Shown piece after piece: positions 15,637 to 23,124 of a stretch of DNA of 30,784 nt. The notes under the pieces were generated by a model. It saw nothing but the letters and a program-made list of their open reading frames with translations. It made no database searches and had not been told where the DNA came from. A program made the position numbers and the translations under genes. Numbering within the stretch: the first letter of the stretch is position 1; each line of letters opens with the position of its first letter. The stretch is taken from contig JANNEO010000042.1 of assembly GCA_031378805.1 (NCBI GenBank), forward strand, positions 1 through 30,784, read 5' to 3'. This stretch comes from JADCCX01 sp031378805. Lineage in GTDB: Bacteria; Pseudomonadota; Alphaproteobacteria; Rhizobiales; Beijerinckiaceae.

Positions 15637-16302
15637 ATGACAATCGAAAAATTCCTGCACACCATCGATGGTGTGAGCACCTGGGTCGGCAAGGCCGCTG
15701 CATGGCTGATCGTGGGGCTGATGCTTCTGGTTTGCGCCGAGGTGTTCAAGCGCTATCTGCTGAACGCGCCGACTGCCTGGATCTTCGATGTCAGCAGCAT
15801 GTTCTACGGCACGTTGTTCATGCTGTGCGGCGCTTATACGCTGGCTCAGAACGGTCATGTGCGCGGAGATTTTCTTTACAGTTCCTTCAAGCCACGCACA
15901 CAGGCGATGCTCGACCTTGTGCTCTACGTCCTGTTTTTCATTCCGGGCATCCTGGCGCTGGTTTATGCGGGTTACTCCTACGCTGGCGATTCCTGGCGCA
16001 TTGCCGAGCATTCCAGCGTCACGGCAGATGGGCCACCGGTCTATCCCTTCAAGACGGTCATCCCCATCGCCGGGGCCTTCGTGATGCTGCAAGGGCTGGC
16101 CGAGATCGTCCGCTGCATCGTTTGCCTGAAGACGGGCGAGTGGCCGAGCCGCCTGCACGACGTCTCCGAGATCGACGTGATCGGTGAACAACTCGCCAAC
16201 AGCGAGCATGTGGACGAGGAATCACGCAAGATTGCTATGGAAAAAGCACAATCAATCGAAGAATCCGCGCGTCAACGCGGTCGCGGTGGAGACGGCGCAT
16301 GA
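15637..16302 (+). CDS. dctQ: TRAP transporter small membrane subunit (DctQ)
   Basis: 221 residues with four hydrophobic segments, starting WVGKAAAWLIVGLMLLVCAEVFKRYLLNAP near 13-42 and WIFDVSSMFYGTLFMLCGAYTLAQNGHVRGDF, the DctQ signature region. The C-terminal 45 residues form a charged cytoplasmic tail rich in Glu and Gln, longer than usual. The stop overlaps the dctM start by ATGA. It pairs with DctM to couple solute uptake to sodium or proton flow. Confidence 0.9.
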   Translation: MTIEKFLHTIDGVSTWVGKAAAWLIVGLMLLVCAEVFKRYLLNAPTAWIFDVSSMFYGTLFMLCGAYTLAQNGHVRGDFLYSSFKPRTQAMLDLVLYVLFFIPGILALVYAGYSYAGDSWRIAEHSSVTADGPPVYPFKTVIPIAGAFVMLQGLAEIVRCIVCLKTGEWPSRLHDVSEIDVIGEQLANSEHVDEESRKIAMEKAQSIEESARQRGRGGDGA

Positions 16303-18077
16303 ATGTCCTGGCCTCCTTCCTCCCCGCCATCAGCGATCCAGCCCTTGGGATGCTGATGCTTGGCCTCATTGTCGTGGCCATCATGCTGGGCTTCCCGACC
16401 GCCTTCACCCTGATGGGCCTGGGCATCCTGTTCGGGTTCAAGGCTTTCTATGACCCCTCGCAAAGCTGGATCGACAATCGTGTCTTCGACTTGATGGTGC
16501 AGCGCACCTATGGGGCCATGACCAACGACGTGCTGATCTCCATCCCGCTCTTCGTGCTCATGGGCTACGTGATGGAGCGCGGCGCACTGGTGGACAAGAT
16601 GTTCTATTCCATCCAGTTGGCGTTCCGGAACGTTCCGGCCTCGCTCGCGGTGGCGTCGTTGCTGGTCTGCACATTCTGGGGCATCGCCAGCGGTTTGGTG
16701 GGCGCTGTCGTGGTGCTGATGGGCGTGATCGCATTTAACCCCATGCTGCGGGCAGGCTATGATGTGCGCCTCGCCGCAGGGGTCATCACGGCGGGCGGCA
16801 CGCTGGGCATCCTCATTCCACCCTCCGTCATGATCATCGTCTACGCTGCGGTGGCCGGACAATCGGTGGTGAAACTCTATGCCGCCGCGATGTTCCCGGG
16901 CTTCTTCCTGGCGTTCCTTTACCTCATCTACATCGTGGGCTGGGCGCTCATCGACCCGAAGATCGCGCCCAAGTTGCCGGAAGAGCAGACGCGTGTTCCG
17001 GTACCCGAATGGGTGCGGACATTCCAGGCGAAGTTCGGGGCCAACATGTTTGCAGGTGCGTCGAAGGCGCTGTTCTCACCAGCTGCGGCACGCAGCATCA
17101 CGGCAGAGACAGGGCCTATCGGCATTCGCGCATTGATCGGGATGCTGGGCTACATGCTGGTTCCCCTCACGATCGTGGCTGGCACGCTTGCCACAGTCTG
17201 GTGGTATGTCGTCATCCATCAGCAGGCCTCGGCGCTCGAAGTGTTCGAGGGCGTGCAGCAACTGGGTTCAGCCCCGGTGGAAACCGAACTGACCCCCGCC
17301 GAAAAAGGACCACCTTCCGGCTTCTACCTCACCTTCGCGCTGATTGCTGTCGCCATGACTTTCGTGATGGTGCGCTACTACCTGCGCATGACGGCGGAAC
17401 GCTTCGAGGTCATCCGCCTGCTAACGACCTCCATCGCGCCACTGGGGCTTTTGACGGTGGTGGTGCTGGCGGTCATTCTCTTCGGCATCACGACCGCCAC
17501 GGAATCCGCCGCAGTGGGTGCCGCAGGTGCCTTCCTGCTGGCATTCCAGGCCCGCACGCTCGATTGGAAACGCACCAAGGAGGCGGTGTTTCTCACGGCC
17601 AAGACAACCTCCATGGTGTGCTGGCTTTTCGTGGGCTCGGCGATCTTCTCCGGCGTCTTTGCGTTGCTGGGCGGGCAGGCGCTGATCGAGCGCTGGGTGT
17701 TGTCGATGGACCTGACGCCATTGCAGTTCATGCTGCTTTCTCAGGCCATTATCTTCGTCCTGGGCTGGCCACTCGAATGGACCGAGATCATCGTGATCTT
17801 CGTGCCGATCTTCCTGCCGCTGCTCAAGCATTTCGGCATCGATCCGATCCTGTGGGGTGTGCTTGTCTTCGTGAACCTGCAGGCAGCGTTCCTGTCACCA
17901 CCGGTCGCAATGTCGGCGTTCTATCTCAAGGGGGTCGCACCCAAACACGTGACGCTCAACCAGATTTTCGCTGGCATGATGCCCTACATGCTGATCGTCA
18001 TCCTGTGCATGGTGATCATGTATATCTGGCCCGGCATGACGCTGTGGCTGCCAAACTTCCTGTATGGGGCGGGGTGA
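16299..18077 (+). CDS. dctM: TRAP transporter large membrane subunit (DctM), extended form
   Basis: 592 residues, about 150 longer than a standard DctM. The N-terminal half carries family stretches GFPTAFTLMGLGILFG near 25-40, AGGTLGILIPPSVMIIVYA near 166-184, and the C-terminal half carries TATESAAVGAAGAFLLA near 398-414 and WPLEWTEIIVIFVPIFLP near 488-505. The extra length is a central insert (about 220-350) with a soluble part and added membrane helices. This is usual for the FcbT3/TakM-like subgroup, so it supports the same subgroup as dctP. Confidence 0.9.
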   Translation: MNVLASFLPAISDPALGMLMLGLIVVAIMLGFPTAFTLMGLGILFGFKAFYDPSQSWIDNRVFDLMVQRTYGAMTNDVLISIPLFVLMGYVMERGALVDKMFYSIQLAFRNVPASLAVASLLVCTFWGIASGLVGAVVVLMGVIAFNPMLRAGYDVRLAAGVITAGGTLGILIPPSVMIIVYAAVAGQSVVKLYAAAMFPGFFLAFLYLIYIVGWALIDPKIAPKLPEEQTRVPVPEWVRTFQAKFGANMFAGASKALFSPAAARSITAETGPIGIRALIGMLGYMLVPLTIVAGTLATVWWYVVIHQQASALEVFEGVQQLGSAPVETELTPAEKGPPSGFYLTFALIAVAMTFVMVRYYLRMTAERFEVIRLLTTSIAPLGLLTVVVLAVILFGITTATESAAVGAAGAFLLAFQARTLDWKRTKEAVFLTAKTTSMVCWLFVGSAIFSGVFALLGGQALIERWVLSMDLTPLQFMLLSQAIIFVLGWPLEWTEIIVIFVPIFLPLLKHFGIDPILWGVLVFVNLQAAFLSPPVAMSAFYLKGVAPKHVTLNQIFAGMMPYMLIVILCMVIMYIWPGMTLWLPNFLYGAG

Positions 18078-18093
18078 GGATGACACTATCCTA

Positions 18094-18139
18094 CCCAGGT
18101 CTTGCAGGCCCAGGTCTTGCAGGCCCAAGGTCTTGCAGG
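18094..18139. repeat. 15-bp tandem repeat after dctM
   Basis: Three copies of CCCAGGTCTTGCAGG (18094-18108, 18109-18123, and 18124-18139 with one inserted A). It lies 16 bases after dctM in a 138-base gap before the coiled-coil gene. No coding or terminator role is evident. Confidence 0.85.
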
Positions 18140-18215
18140 GTTTTGACAGCAGTTGCTGAACCCCTGAAATTCGAGAGATTACCGATGCGTTGAGTTTAAT
18201 GCTGTTATCTCAGTT

Positions 18216-18452
18216 ATGAGTGAGAATGTGCAGGTTGCAACGCTCCAGATTTTGATCAAGCTGCGGGAGGAAACCTCTTTGTTTCGCAGGTCGGTTGAAG
18301 AGCGCCTTGATCGGATCGAAGAAATCAGCTGCAAGCAGCGCCGCGATACCGCTGGCATGTTGGTGATCGGCACCGCGATGGCGGGCGATTTCGCCGAGCA
18401 GATGGCGGCTGTCGTGGAGCGTGTCGAGGCGCTGGAAGCCAACCGGAGCTGA
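18216..18452 (+). CDS. Small coiled-coil protein of unknown function
   Basis: 78 residues. The sequence is almost entirely helical, with heptad-like stretches (LQILIKLREETSLFRRSVEERL; AAVVERVEALEANRS). There is one cysteine and no clear membrane segment, though residues 46-60 are mildly hydrophobic. It is preceded by a tandem repeat and followed by 138 bases with nothing recognised before fba. It may share an origin with the coiled-coil gene at 12753, but the similarity seen is only of type. Confidence 0.5.
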   Translation: MSENVQVATLQILIKLREETSLFRRSVEERLDRIEEISCKQRRDTAGMLVIGTAMAGDFAEQMAAVVERVEALEANRS

Positions 18453-18590
18453 CACAGGACCGAATGGCTGCGGTTTGCGCCTCATCACGCTTGCCCGCTC
18501 ATACACCATTCACCTGAAGTCTGCTTTTCCCCATCGCGCAGCCGCGCTATATCGCAGCCATCGACTCATTTCCGCGCCTTGAGGAAACCC

Positions 18591-19673
18591 ATGTCCCGCA
18601 TCACGCTCCGCCAGCTTCTCGATCATGCCGCAGAGCATCGCTACGGTGTGCCCGCTTTCAACATCAACAACATGGAGCAGGCGCTGGCGATCATGGCGGC
18701 CGCGCATGAGGTGGATGCGCCTGTGATCATCCAGGCCTCGCGGGGCGCGCGCAGCTATGCCAACGACATCATGCTCAAGCATATGATGGATGCCGTGACC
18801 GAAATCTATCCGCATATCCCGGTCTGCGTGCATCTCGACCATGGCAACGAACCCGCGACCTGCATGACCGCGATCCAGGCTGGCTTCACCTCCGTCATGA
18901 TGGACGGCTCGCTGAGGGCCGACGGCAAGACGCCGGGTGACTGGGACTACAATGTCGGCGTCACCAAGGCTGTTGTCGACATGTCGCATCTCGGCGGCAT
19001 CTCGGTAGAGGGTGAATTGGGCGTGCTGGGCAGTCTCGAGAGCGGCATGGGCGAAGCCGAGGATGGCCATGGCGCCGAGGGCAAGCTCAGCCACGACCAG
19101 CTGCTGACAAACCCGGACGAGGCCGTGAAATTCGTGGCCGAGACCAAGGTCGACGCGCTCGCCATCGCCATGGGCACGTCGCACGGTGCCTACAAGTTCT
19201 CGCGCAAGCCGGATGGTGCCATTCTGGCCATGAACATCATCGAGGACATTCACGCCAAGCTGCCCAACATGCATCTTGTCATGCACGGCTCATCCTCGGT
19301 GCCGCAAGATCTGCAGGACGTGATCAACCAGTATGGCGGCAAGATGCCACAGACCTGGGGGGTGCCGGTGGAGGAGATTCAGCGCGGCATCAAGCACGGC
19401 GTGCGCAAGATCAACATCGACACCGATAACCGCATGGCCATGACTGGGCAGATCCGCAAGATTCTGGCCGAGCACCCCGGCGAATTTGACCCCCGCAAGT
19501 ACCTCAAGCCAGCCATGGAAGCGATGCAGAAGCTGTGCAAACAGCGTCTGCAGGAGTTCAACACAGCGGGCCAGGCCAGCAAGATCAAGCGCGTGCTGAC
19601 CACCGCCGAAATGGCGAAGCGCTACGCCAAGGGCGATCTCGACCCGACATTTGCCGCGCAAAGAGCGGCTTGA
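18591..19673 (+). CDS. fba: Fructose-bisphosphate aldolase, class II (CbbA type)
   Basis: 360 residues of zinc-dependent class II aldolase, cleaving fructose 1,6-bisphosphate to two triose phosphates. Key stretches are YGVPAFNINNMEQALAIM near 16-33, VCVHLDHGNEP near 80 with zinc-binding His, the HGAYKF region near 199, MHGSSSVP near 228 and KINIDTDNRMA near 274-284. The ATG at 18591 has GAGG upstream; a TTG at 18579 is only a frame extension. The next gene starts 10 bases later. Confidence 0.95.
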   Translation: MSRITLRQLLDHAAEHRYGVPAFNINNMEQALAIMAAAHEVDAPVIIQASRGARSYANDIMLKHMMDAVTEIYPHIPVCVHLDHGNEPATCMTAIQAGFTSVMMDGSLRADGKTPGDWDYNVGVTKAVVDMSHLGGISVEGELGVLGSLESGMGEAEDGHGAEGKLSHDQLLTNPDEAVKFVAETKVDALAIAMGTSHGAYKFSRKPDGAILAMNIIEDIHAKLPNMHLVMHGSSSVPQDLQDVINQYGGKMPQTWGVPVEEIQRGIKHGVRKINIDTDNRMAMTGQIRKILAEHPGEFDPRKYLKPAMEAMQKLCKQRLQEFNTAGQASKIKRVLTTAEMAKRYAKGDLDPTFAAQRAA

Positions 19674-19683
19674 TTAGTCCATC

Positions 19684-20304
19684 ATGGCCGATGACACACG
19701 CCTTGCACTGATCACGCCGCCAATCACGGATGTCACCGCTTTCCGCCCGCTGCTCGAAGCGGCGATTGGCGCAGGTGCCATTGCCTCGGTGCATGTGCGC
19801 GTTGCGGCCGCACATGATGCACAATGCATCATCCAGTTGTTGGCCCTTGTGGTGCAGGACAAGGGGGTGGCTGTCCTCATCGATCCGCCAGCCGATCTGC
19901 GCGAAGTCGCGCGATGGGGCGCGGATGGCGTGCATGTCGGCGATCCGGCCGCGACCAAGGATGCACTTCTGGCCCTGAGGCCCGACCGCATCGTGGGTAC
20001 CGGCGGCCTGCGGTCCAAGGACGTTGCCATGACGGCAGGGGAGGACGGCGTCGATTACGTGATGTTTGGTGAACCACGCGCCGATGGCACGGTACCGCCT
20101 GCTGATCAAGTGATCGAGCGCTGCCAGTGGTGGGCGGAAGTCTTCACAACGCCCTGCGTGGGCTATGCTGCTTCGCCAGAAATGGTCGGGGCGCTGGCCG
20201 CAACCGGCATCGAGTTCGTGGCGCTGGGGGAATGGGTGTTCAGCGGATCACCCGACGCGGTTGCCGCACGGGTGAGGGACGCGGCGAAGGCCTTGAAGCG
20301 CTGA
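19684..20304 (+). CDS. Thiamine-phosphate-synthase-like TIM-barrel protein, diverged
   Basis: 206 residues of the ThiE/TenI superfamily: RLALITPP at the start, WGADGVHVGDP near 77-87, and YVMFGEP near 120-126. Residues usual for ThiE are altered: the N-D of the second strand reads IDPP, and the loop that should carry a Ser-x-His and a T-x-T-K motif reads GGLRSK and DGTVPPAD. It may therefore not make thiamine phosphate. It is ten bases after fba, a pairing common in Hyphomicrobiales. Its 3-prime end overlaps the convergent hydrolase gene by 65 bases. Confidence 0.75.
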   Translation: MADDTRLALITPPITDVTAFRPLLEAAIGAGAIASVHVRVAAAHDAQCIIQLLALVVQDKGVAVLIDPPADLREVARWGADGVHVGDPAATKDALLALRPDRIVGTGGLRSKDVAMTAGEDGVDYVMFGEPRADGTVPPADQVIERCQWWAEVFTTPCVGYAASPEMVGALAATGIEFVALGEWVFSGSPDAVAARVRDAAKALKR

Positions 20305-20977
20305 GACGAGGTGTCGCGCTGGTTGCGCTGCCCTGCTGACTGCCCTGCTGACTGTCCTGCTCACTCTCCCGCATTGCCGCCAGAATCCGGCGTGCATAGT
20401 CAGCGATCAACGCGGCCTGATCGAGGCTATTGACGATGCGCCGGGCCTGAACCCACTCCGCTCTGGAGCCGCTGAAATAGTGGGACAGCTCGCGTCCGGT
20501 GAACCAGCCCTGCTCCATGCCCCTGATGAGGATGGTTGCGGCGATTTCCGGTTCCAGCGCCCTGTCAGGATCACCCACGAGGTCCACGCCGATCAACGCA
20601 CCGATGCGACGGTAGTTGTTCTTCCACGTCAGCTGGACATAGCCACGTCCACAATAGCGTGCGCCGTCGCCAGGCTGTGTGTTGCCATTGCTGCGGGCCA
20701 GGGCGGGACGTTGCCCGGCAACATCATATTGCTTCAGGAAATATGCCTTGCCGCCGCGCTCGCGGATGGGCTGCATGGTGGCGGCGGTCTCGTGCCATGC
20801 TGTGGCGAGGATATAGGCGAGCTGGCGACGGTCGCCCTCGCCATTGCGGGTCTTCTCCCAACGATCGAGAAGGAGCATGAAGCCGCTGCGCTGCTGCGGG
20901 CGTATTGCACCTAGAAGAATTGTCCTGGTGATGCGTTGGAAGAAAAATTCCCGATCGATCATCTCCACCATCCTCAT
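20240..20977 (-). CDS. GH19-like cell-wall hydrolase (phage endolysin type)
   Basis: About 245 residues. The core (about residues 25-180) resembles GH19 chitinase/endolysin domains: YILATAWHETAATMQPIRERGGKAYF with likely catalytic Glu near 63 and 73, then RYCGRGYVQLTWKNNYRRIG near 107-126, a strong family mark. No signal peptide is seen. The C-terminal 40 residues are Ser/Gln/Pro/Arg-rich and contain a short SQQG repeat. Such genes usually sit in prophages; none is here, so it may be a leftover or a domesticated murein hydrolase. The start is uncertain: GTG 20986 and ATGs at 20977, 20971 and 20962 are all possible. Confidence 0.75.
   Translation of the reverse strand: MRMVEMIDREFFFQRITRTILLGAIRPQQRSGFMLLLDRWEKTRNGEGDRRQLAYILATAWHETAATMQPIRERGGKAYFLKQYDVAGQRPALARSNGNTQPGDGARYCGRGYVQLTWKNNYRRIGALIGVDLVGDPDRALEPEIAATILIRGMEQGWFTGRELSHYFSGSRAEWVQARRIVNSLDQAALIADYARRILAAMRESEQDSQQGSQQGSATSATPRLSASRPSPRPSPVRQPRRVIR
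20329..20364. repeat. 12-bp tandem repeat coding SQQG in the hydrolase tail
   Basis: Units TGCCCTGCTGAC (20329-20340, 20341-20352) and TGTCCTGCTCAC (20353-20364). The period is a multiple of three, so copy changes keep the frame. Confidence 0.8.
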
Positions 20978-21149
20978 ACTAGCCACTGATACGATGGCGG
21001 CTATATAGGAATATTGTCATATTTATGATGATGAGCCTTCACACTGCCAGGAATGCTTGACCCCATCTGCCAAGAGGAGCAGGAGACACTGCGCCTTGTG
21101 GCCTTGTTGCCCGAGCGCTCCCGCTATTTCTCCTCTCGATGAGCCCACG

Positions 21150-21947
21150 ATGATCCGCACCCCGCTGATGAATGTCATGACTGCCGCTGCCGTAAAGGCG
21201 GCCCGCGGGCTGAAGCGCGACTTCGGCGAGGTGGCGCTGTTGCAGGTTTCGCGGAAGGGACCGGCGGATTTCGTGTCGGCCGCCGACAAGAAATCAGAGA
21301 AAGTGCTGTTCGAGGAACTCCTGAAGGCGCGTCCCGGCTACAGCTTCATGATGGAAGAGACAGGCAGCGTCGAGGGCAAGGACAGAACGCATGTCTGGCA
21401 TATCGACCCGTTGGATGGCACCACCAACTTCCTACATGGCATCCCGCATTTCGCTATTTCCATCGGCCTCGAGCGCGATGGCCAGCTGGTGGCGGGGCTT
21501 GTCTACAATCCGATCACCGACGAGATGTTCATGGCCGAAAAGGGCCAGGGTGCGTATCTCAACAACCAGCGTTTGCGTGTGGCGCAGCGTACCAACATCA
21601 ACGAAGCAGTCGTGGTGTGCGGGATGCCGCATATCGGGCGGGGCGACCACGCGCTTTTCCTGCGGGAATCGGCACATGTCATGGCTCATGCGGCAGGTAT
21701 GCGCCGCTACGGTGCGGCTGCGCTCGATCTTGCCTATGTCGCGGCCGGCCGCTTCGATATCTATTGGGAGCGCAAGCTGAGCACGTGGGACATCGCGGCG
21801 GGTGCCGTGCTGGTGCGGGAGGCGGGCGGCTATGTCAGCGACGTGGTCGGCAATGCCGGGTTTATGGAAACCGGCGATGTCCTGGCAGGCAATGAAATGA
21901 TGCAGAAAGAGCTGATCGCGCTGTTGAAAAAGGCGCAAGCGGCCTGA
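21150..21947 (+). CDS. suhB: Inositol monophosphatase family protein (SuhB)
   Basis: 265 residues of the lithium-sensitive magnesium-dependent phosphatase family. Metal and catalytic motifs are complete: FMMEETG near 67-73, WHIDPLDGTTNFLHG near 83-97, and WDIAAGAVLVREAGG near 218-232. The ATG at 21150 gives the family start MNVMTAAAVKAARG shortly after; the frame extends back to 21057 without homology. Members hydrolyse myo-inositol-1-phosphate, and SuhB also acts in rRNA transcription complexes in E. coli. Confidence 0.92.
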   Translation: MIRTPLMNVMTAAAVKAARGLKRDFGEVALLQVSRKGPADFVSAADKKSEKVLFEELLKARPGYSFMMEETGSVEGKDRTHVWHIDPLDGTTNFLHGIPHFAISIGLERDGQLVAGLVYNPITDEMFMAEKGQGAYLNNQRLRVAQRTNINEAVVVCGMPHIGRGDHALFLRESAHVMAHAAGMRRYGAAALDLAYVAAGRFDIYWERKLSTWDIAAGAVLVREAGGYVSDVVGNAGFMETGDVLAGNEMMQKELIALLKKAQAA

Positions 21948-22411
21948 GCCTGATCCCAGAGCATGACGTTGTTAGACGGAAGCAACTGCGTTGCAGCTGG
22001 GATGAGGCGATCCTGTTCGATGCGAACCAAGAGCGATCTGGTTGATCGGTCGAGGTGCGGATCGAACAGGGCGCTCTTCCCAGCGCAACCCGAACGGGAC
22101 AGGCCCATTTGGCCCGGATTTTCCAAACAGCTCCTTGGCCGATCAACCAGATCGCCCGCGTCACCCTTTGGAAAACCGGACCAAATGGACTCTGTCGCAG
22201 TGGTTCCGTCTAACAACGTCATGCTCTAGGCGACACCAGCGATCCGTCTGTCTGACGTTCGGGGGGATGTGTGCTGCTGCTCAGGACCACTGCGCTTCTC
22301 CGTTTGTGAGTTTTTACCCTAGCCAAGTCGCTGTTTTTCCACTAACGAGCGCCTTCAGTTTCATTTGAGCCGTCCGTGTGCGCTTTGGCATTACGGAGCA
22401 GGAGAAAAACA
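21948..22411. other. suhB-rpmF intergenic region (464 bases)
   Basis: No gene is seen. The first 270 bases are the nested palindrome described separately. The remainder, 22228-22411, should hold the rpmF promoter and leader; no clear -35/-10 pair stands out. Confidence 0.6.
21958..22227. repeat. 270-bp nested palindromic element with perfect 24-bp terminal inverted repeats
   Basis: The ends 21958-21981 and 22204-22227 are perfect 24-base inverted repeats beginning AGAGCATGACGTTG. Inside are a perfect 17-base pair, GCGATCTGGTTGATCGG (22033-22049) and its complement (22139-22155), a near-perfect pair of about 22 bases (22105-22127 with 22167-22188), and CCTGTTCGAT/ATCGAACAGG (22012-22021, 22061-22070). 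There is no open frame of note. It could be a MITE-like mobile element or a composite of intergenic palindromes. Confidence 0.85.
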
Positions 22412-22597
22412 ATGGCCGTTCCAAAACGCAAGACTTCGCGCATGAAGCGTGGTTTCCGCCGTTCGCATGATGCGCTTTCGGCTCCCACCTATGTGGAAGA
22501 CAAGAACTCGGGCGAGCTGCGCCGTCCGCACCACATCGACCTGAAAACCGGCATGTACCGGGGCCGTCAGGTGCTGAAGGTCAAGACGGAAGCCTGA
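22412..22597 (+). CDS. rpmF: 50S ribosomal protein L32
   Basis: 61 residues, starting MAVPKRKTSRMKRGFRRSHDAL, the hallmark of L32. The zinc-binding CxxC pairs of some L32 forms are absent, as in other alphaproteobacteria. GGAG lies eight bases before the ATG at 22412. It is a single gene closed by a strong terminator. Confidence 0.97.
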   Translation: MAVPKRKTSRMKRGFRRSHDALSAPTYVEDKNSGELRRPHHIDLKTGMYRGRQVLKVKTEA

Positions 22598-22620
22598 TCC
22601 TTACCCATCGCTGAGATTGA

Positions 22621-22646
22621 AAAGCCGACCGAAAGGTCGGTTTTTT
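22621..22646 (+). terminator. Rho-independent terminator of rpmF
   Basis: The stem CCGACC (22625-22630) / GGTCGG (22635-22640) with a GAAA loop is followed by six Ts, 24 bases after the rpmF stop. Confidence 0.92.
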
Positions 22647-22668
22647 GTTGCCGTCGGCAACAATGCCC

Positions 22669-22962
22669 TCAGGCAGCGATGCCGCTGGAGTGGCTGTTGC
22701 AGGCGATGACTGTTCTGGCTAGCCCCTGCAATGCGCCATAGGCTGCAACAGCCCTTGCAGGCTCTGCACGCCTCTTTTCACGATATTCCGGTGTGCCGTG
22801 CCTGACAGCAAGCAGTTGCGACAGAAAGGCCGCGTCCGGTCGGGCGACGGTTCTGAAATTGGCGCGGGCGCGCGACTCCCCGCCATCCCGACTTGATGTC
22901 ACGGGTGTCAGACTTCGGGACATTTCAATTGGCTTGTATTGTTCGCGCATTTCGTCTCGCAT
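22669..22962 (-). CDS. Small hypothetical protein
   Basis: About 97 residues from the ATG at 22962; ATGs at 22950 and 23007 are alternatives, and none has a strong ribosome site. The frame stays open to 23136. The C-terminal half reads PDAAFLSQLLAVRHG, then YREKRRAEPARAVAAYGA, a pattern I have the impression of meeting in small conserved proteins of Hyphomicrobiales, but I cannot name a function. It is divergent from the EAL gene and converges on rpmF. Confidence 0.55.
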   Translation of the reverse strand: MRDEMREQYKPIEMSRSLTPVTSSRDGGESRARANFRTVARPDAAFLSQLLAVRHGTPEYREKRRAEPARAVAAYGALQGLARTVIACNSHSSGIAA

Positions 22963-23124
22963 CACTCTTGTGCCAGAATGAAACAATCCATTTGTTTCTC
23001 CCTGCATAATTGCAAATGCGATGCCGTTTCTTGAGGGAATATTTACGCATTTCAGCCCTACTGCACGAAGAATGCCGTTCCGGAAGGCTCCGCCATCCGA
23101 CTCGTGCGGGGCAAAGTGGCTGGA

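Noticed and set aside
17009..18193. Open frame of 394 codons
   Set aside because: It lies in another frame over dctM, with Arg/His/Gly-rich composition and no motif.
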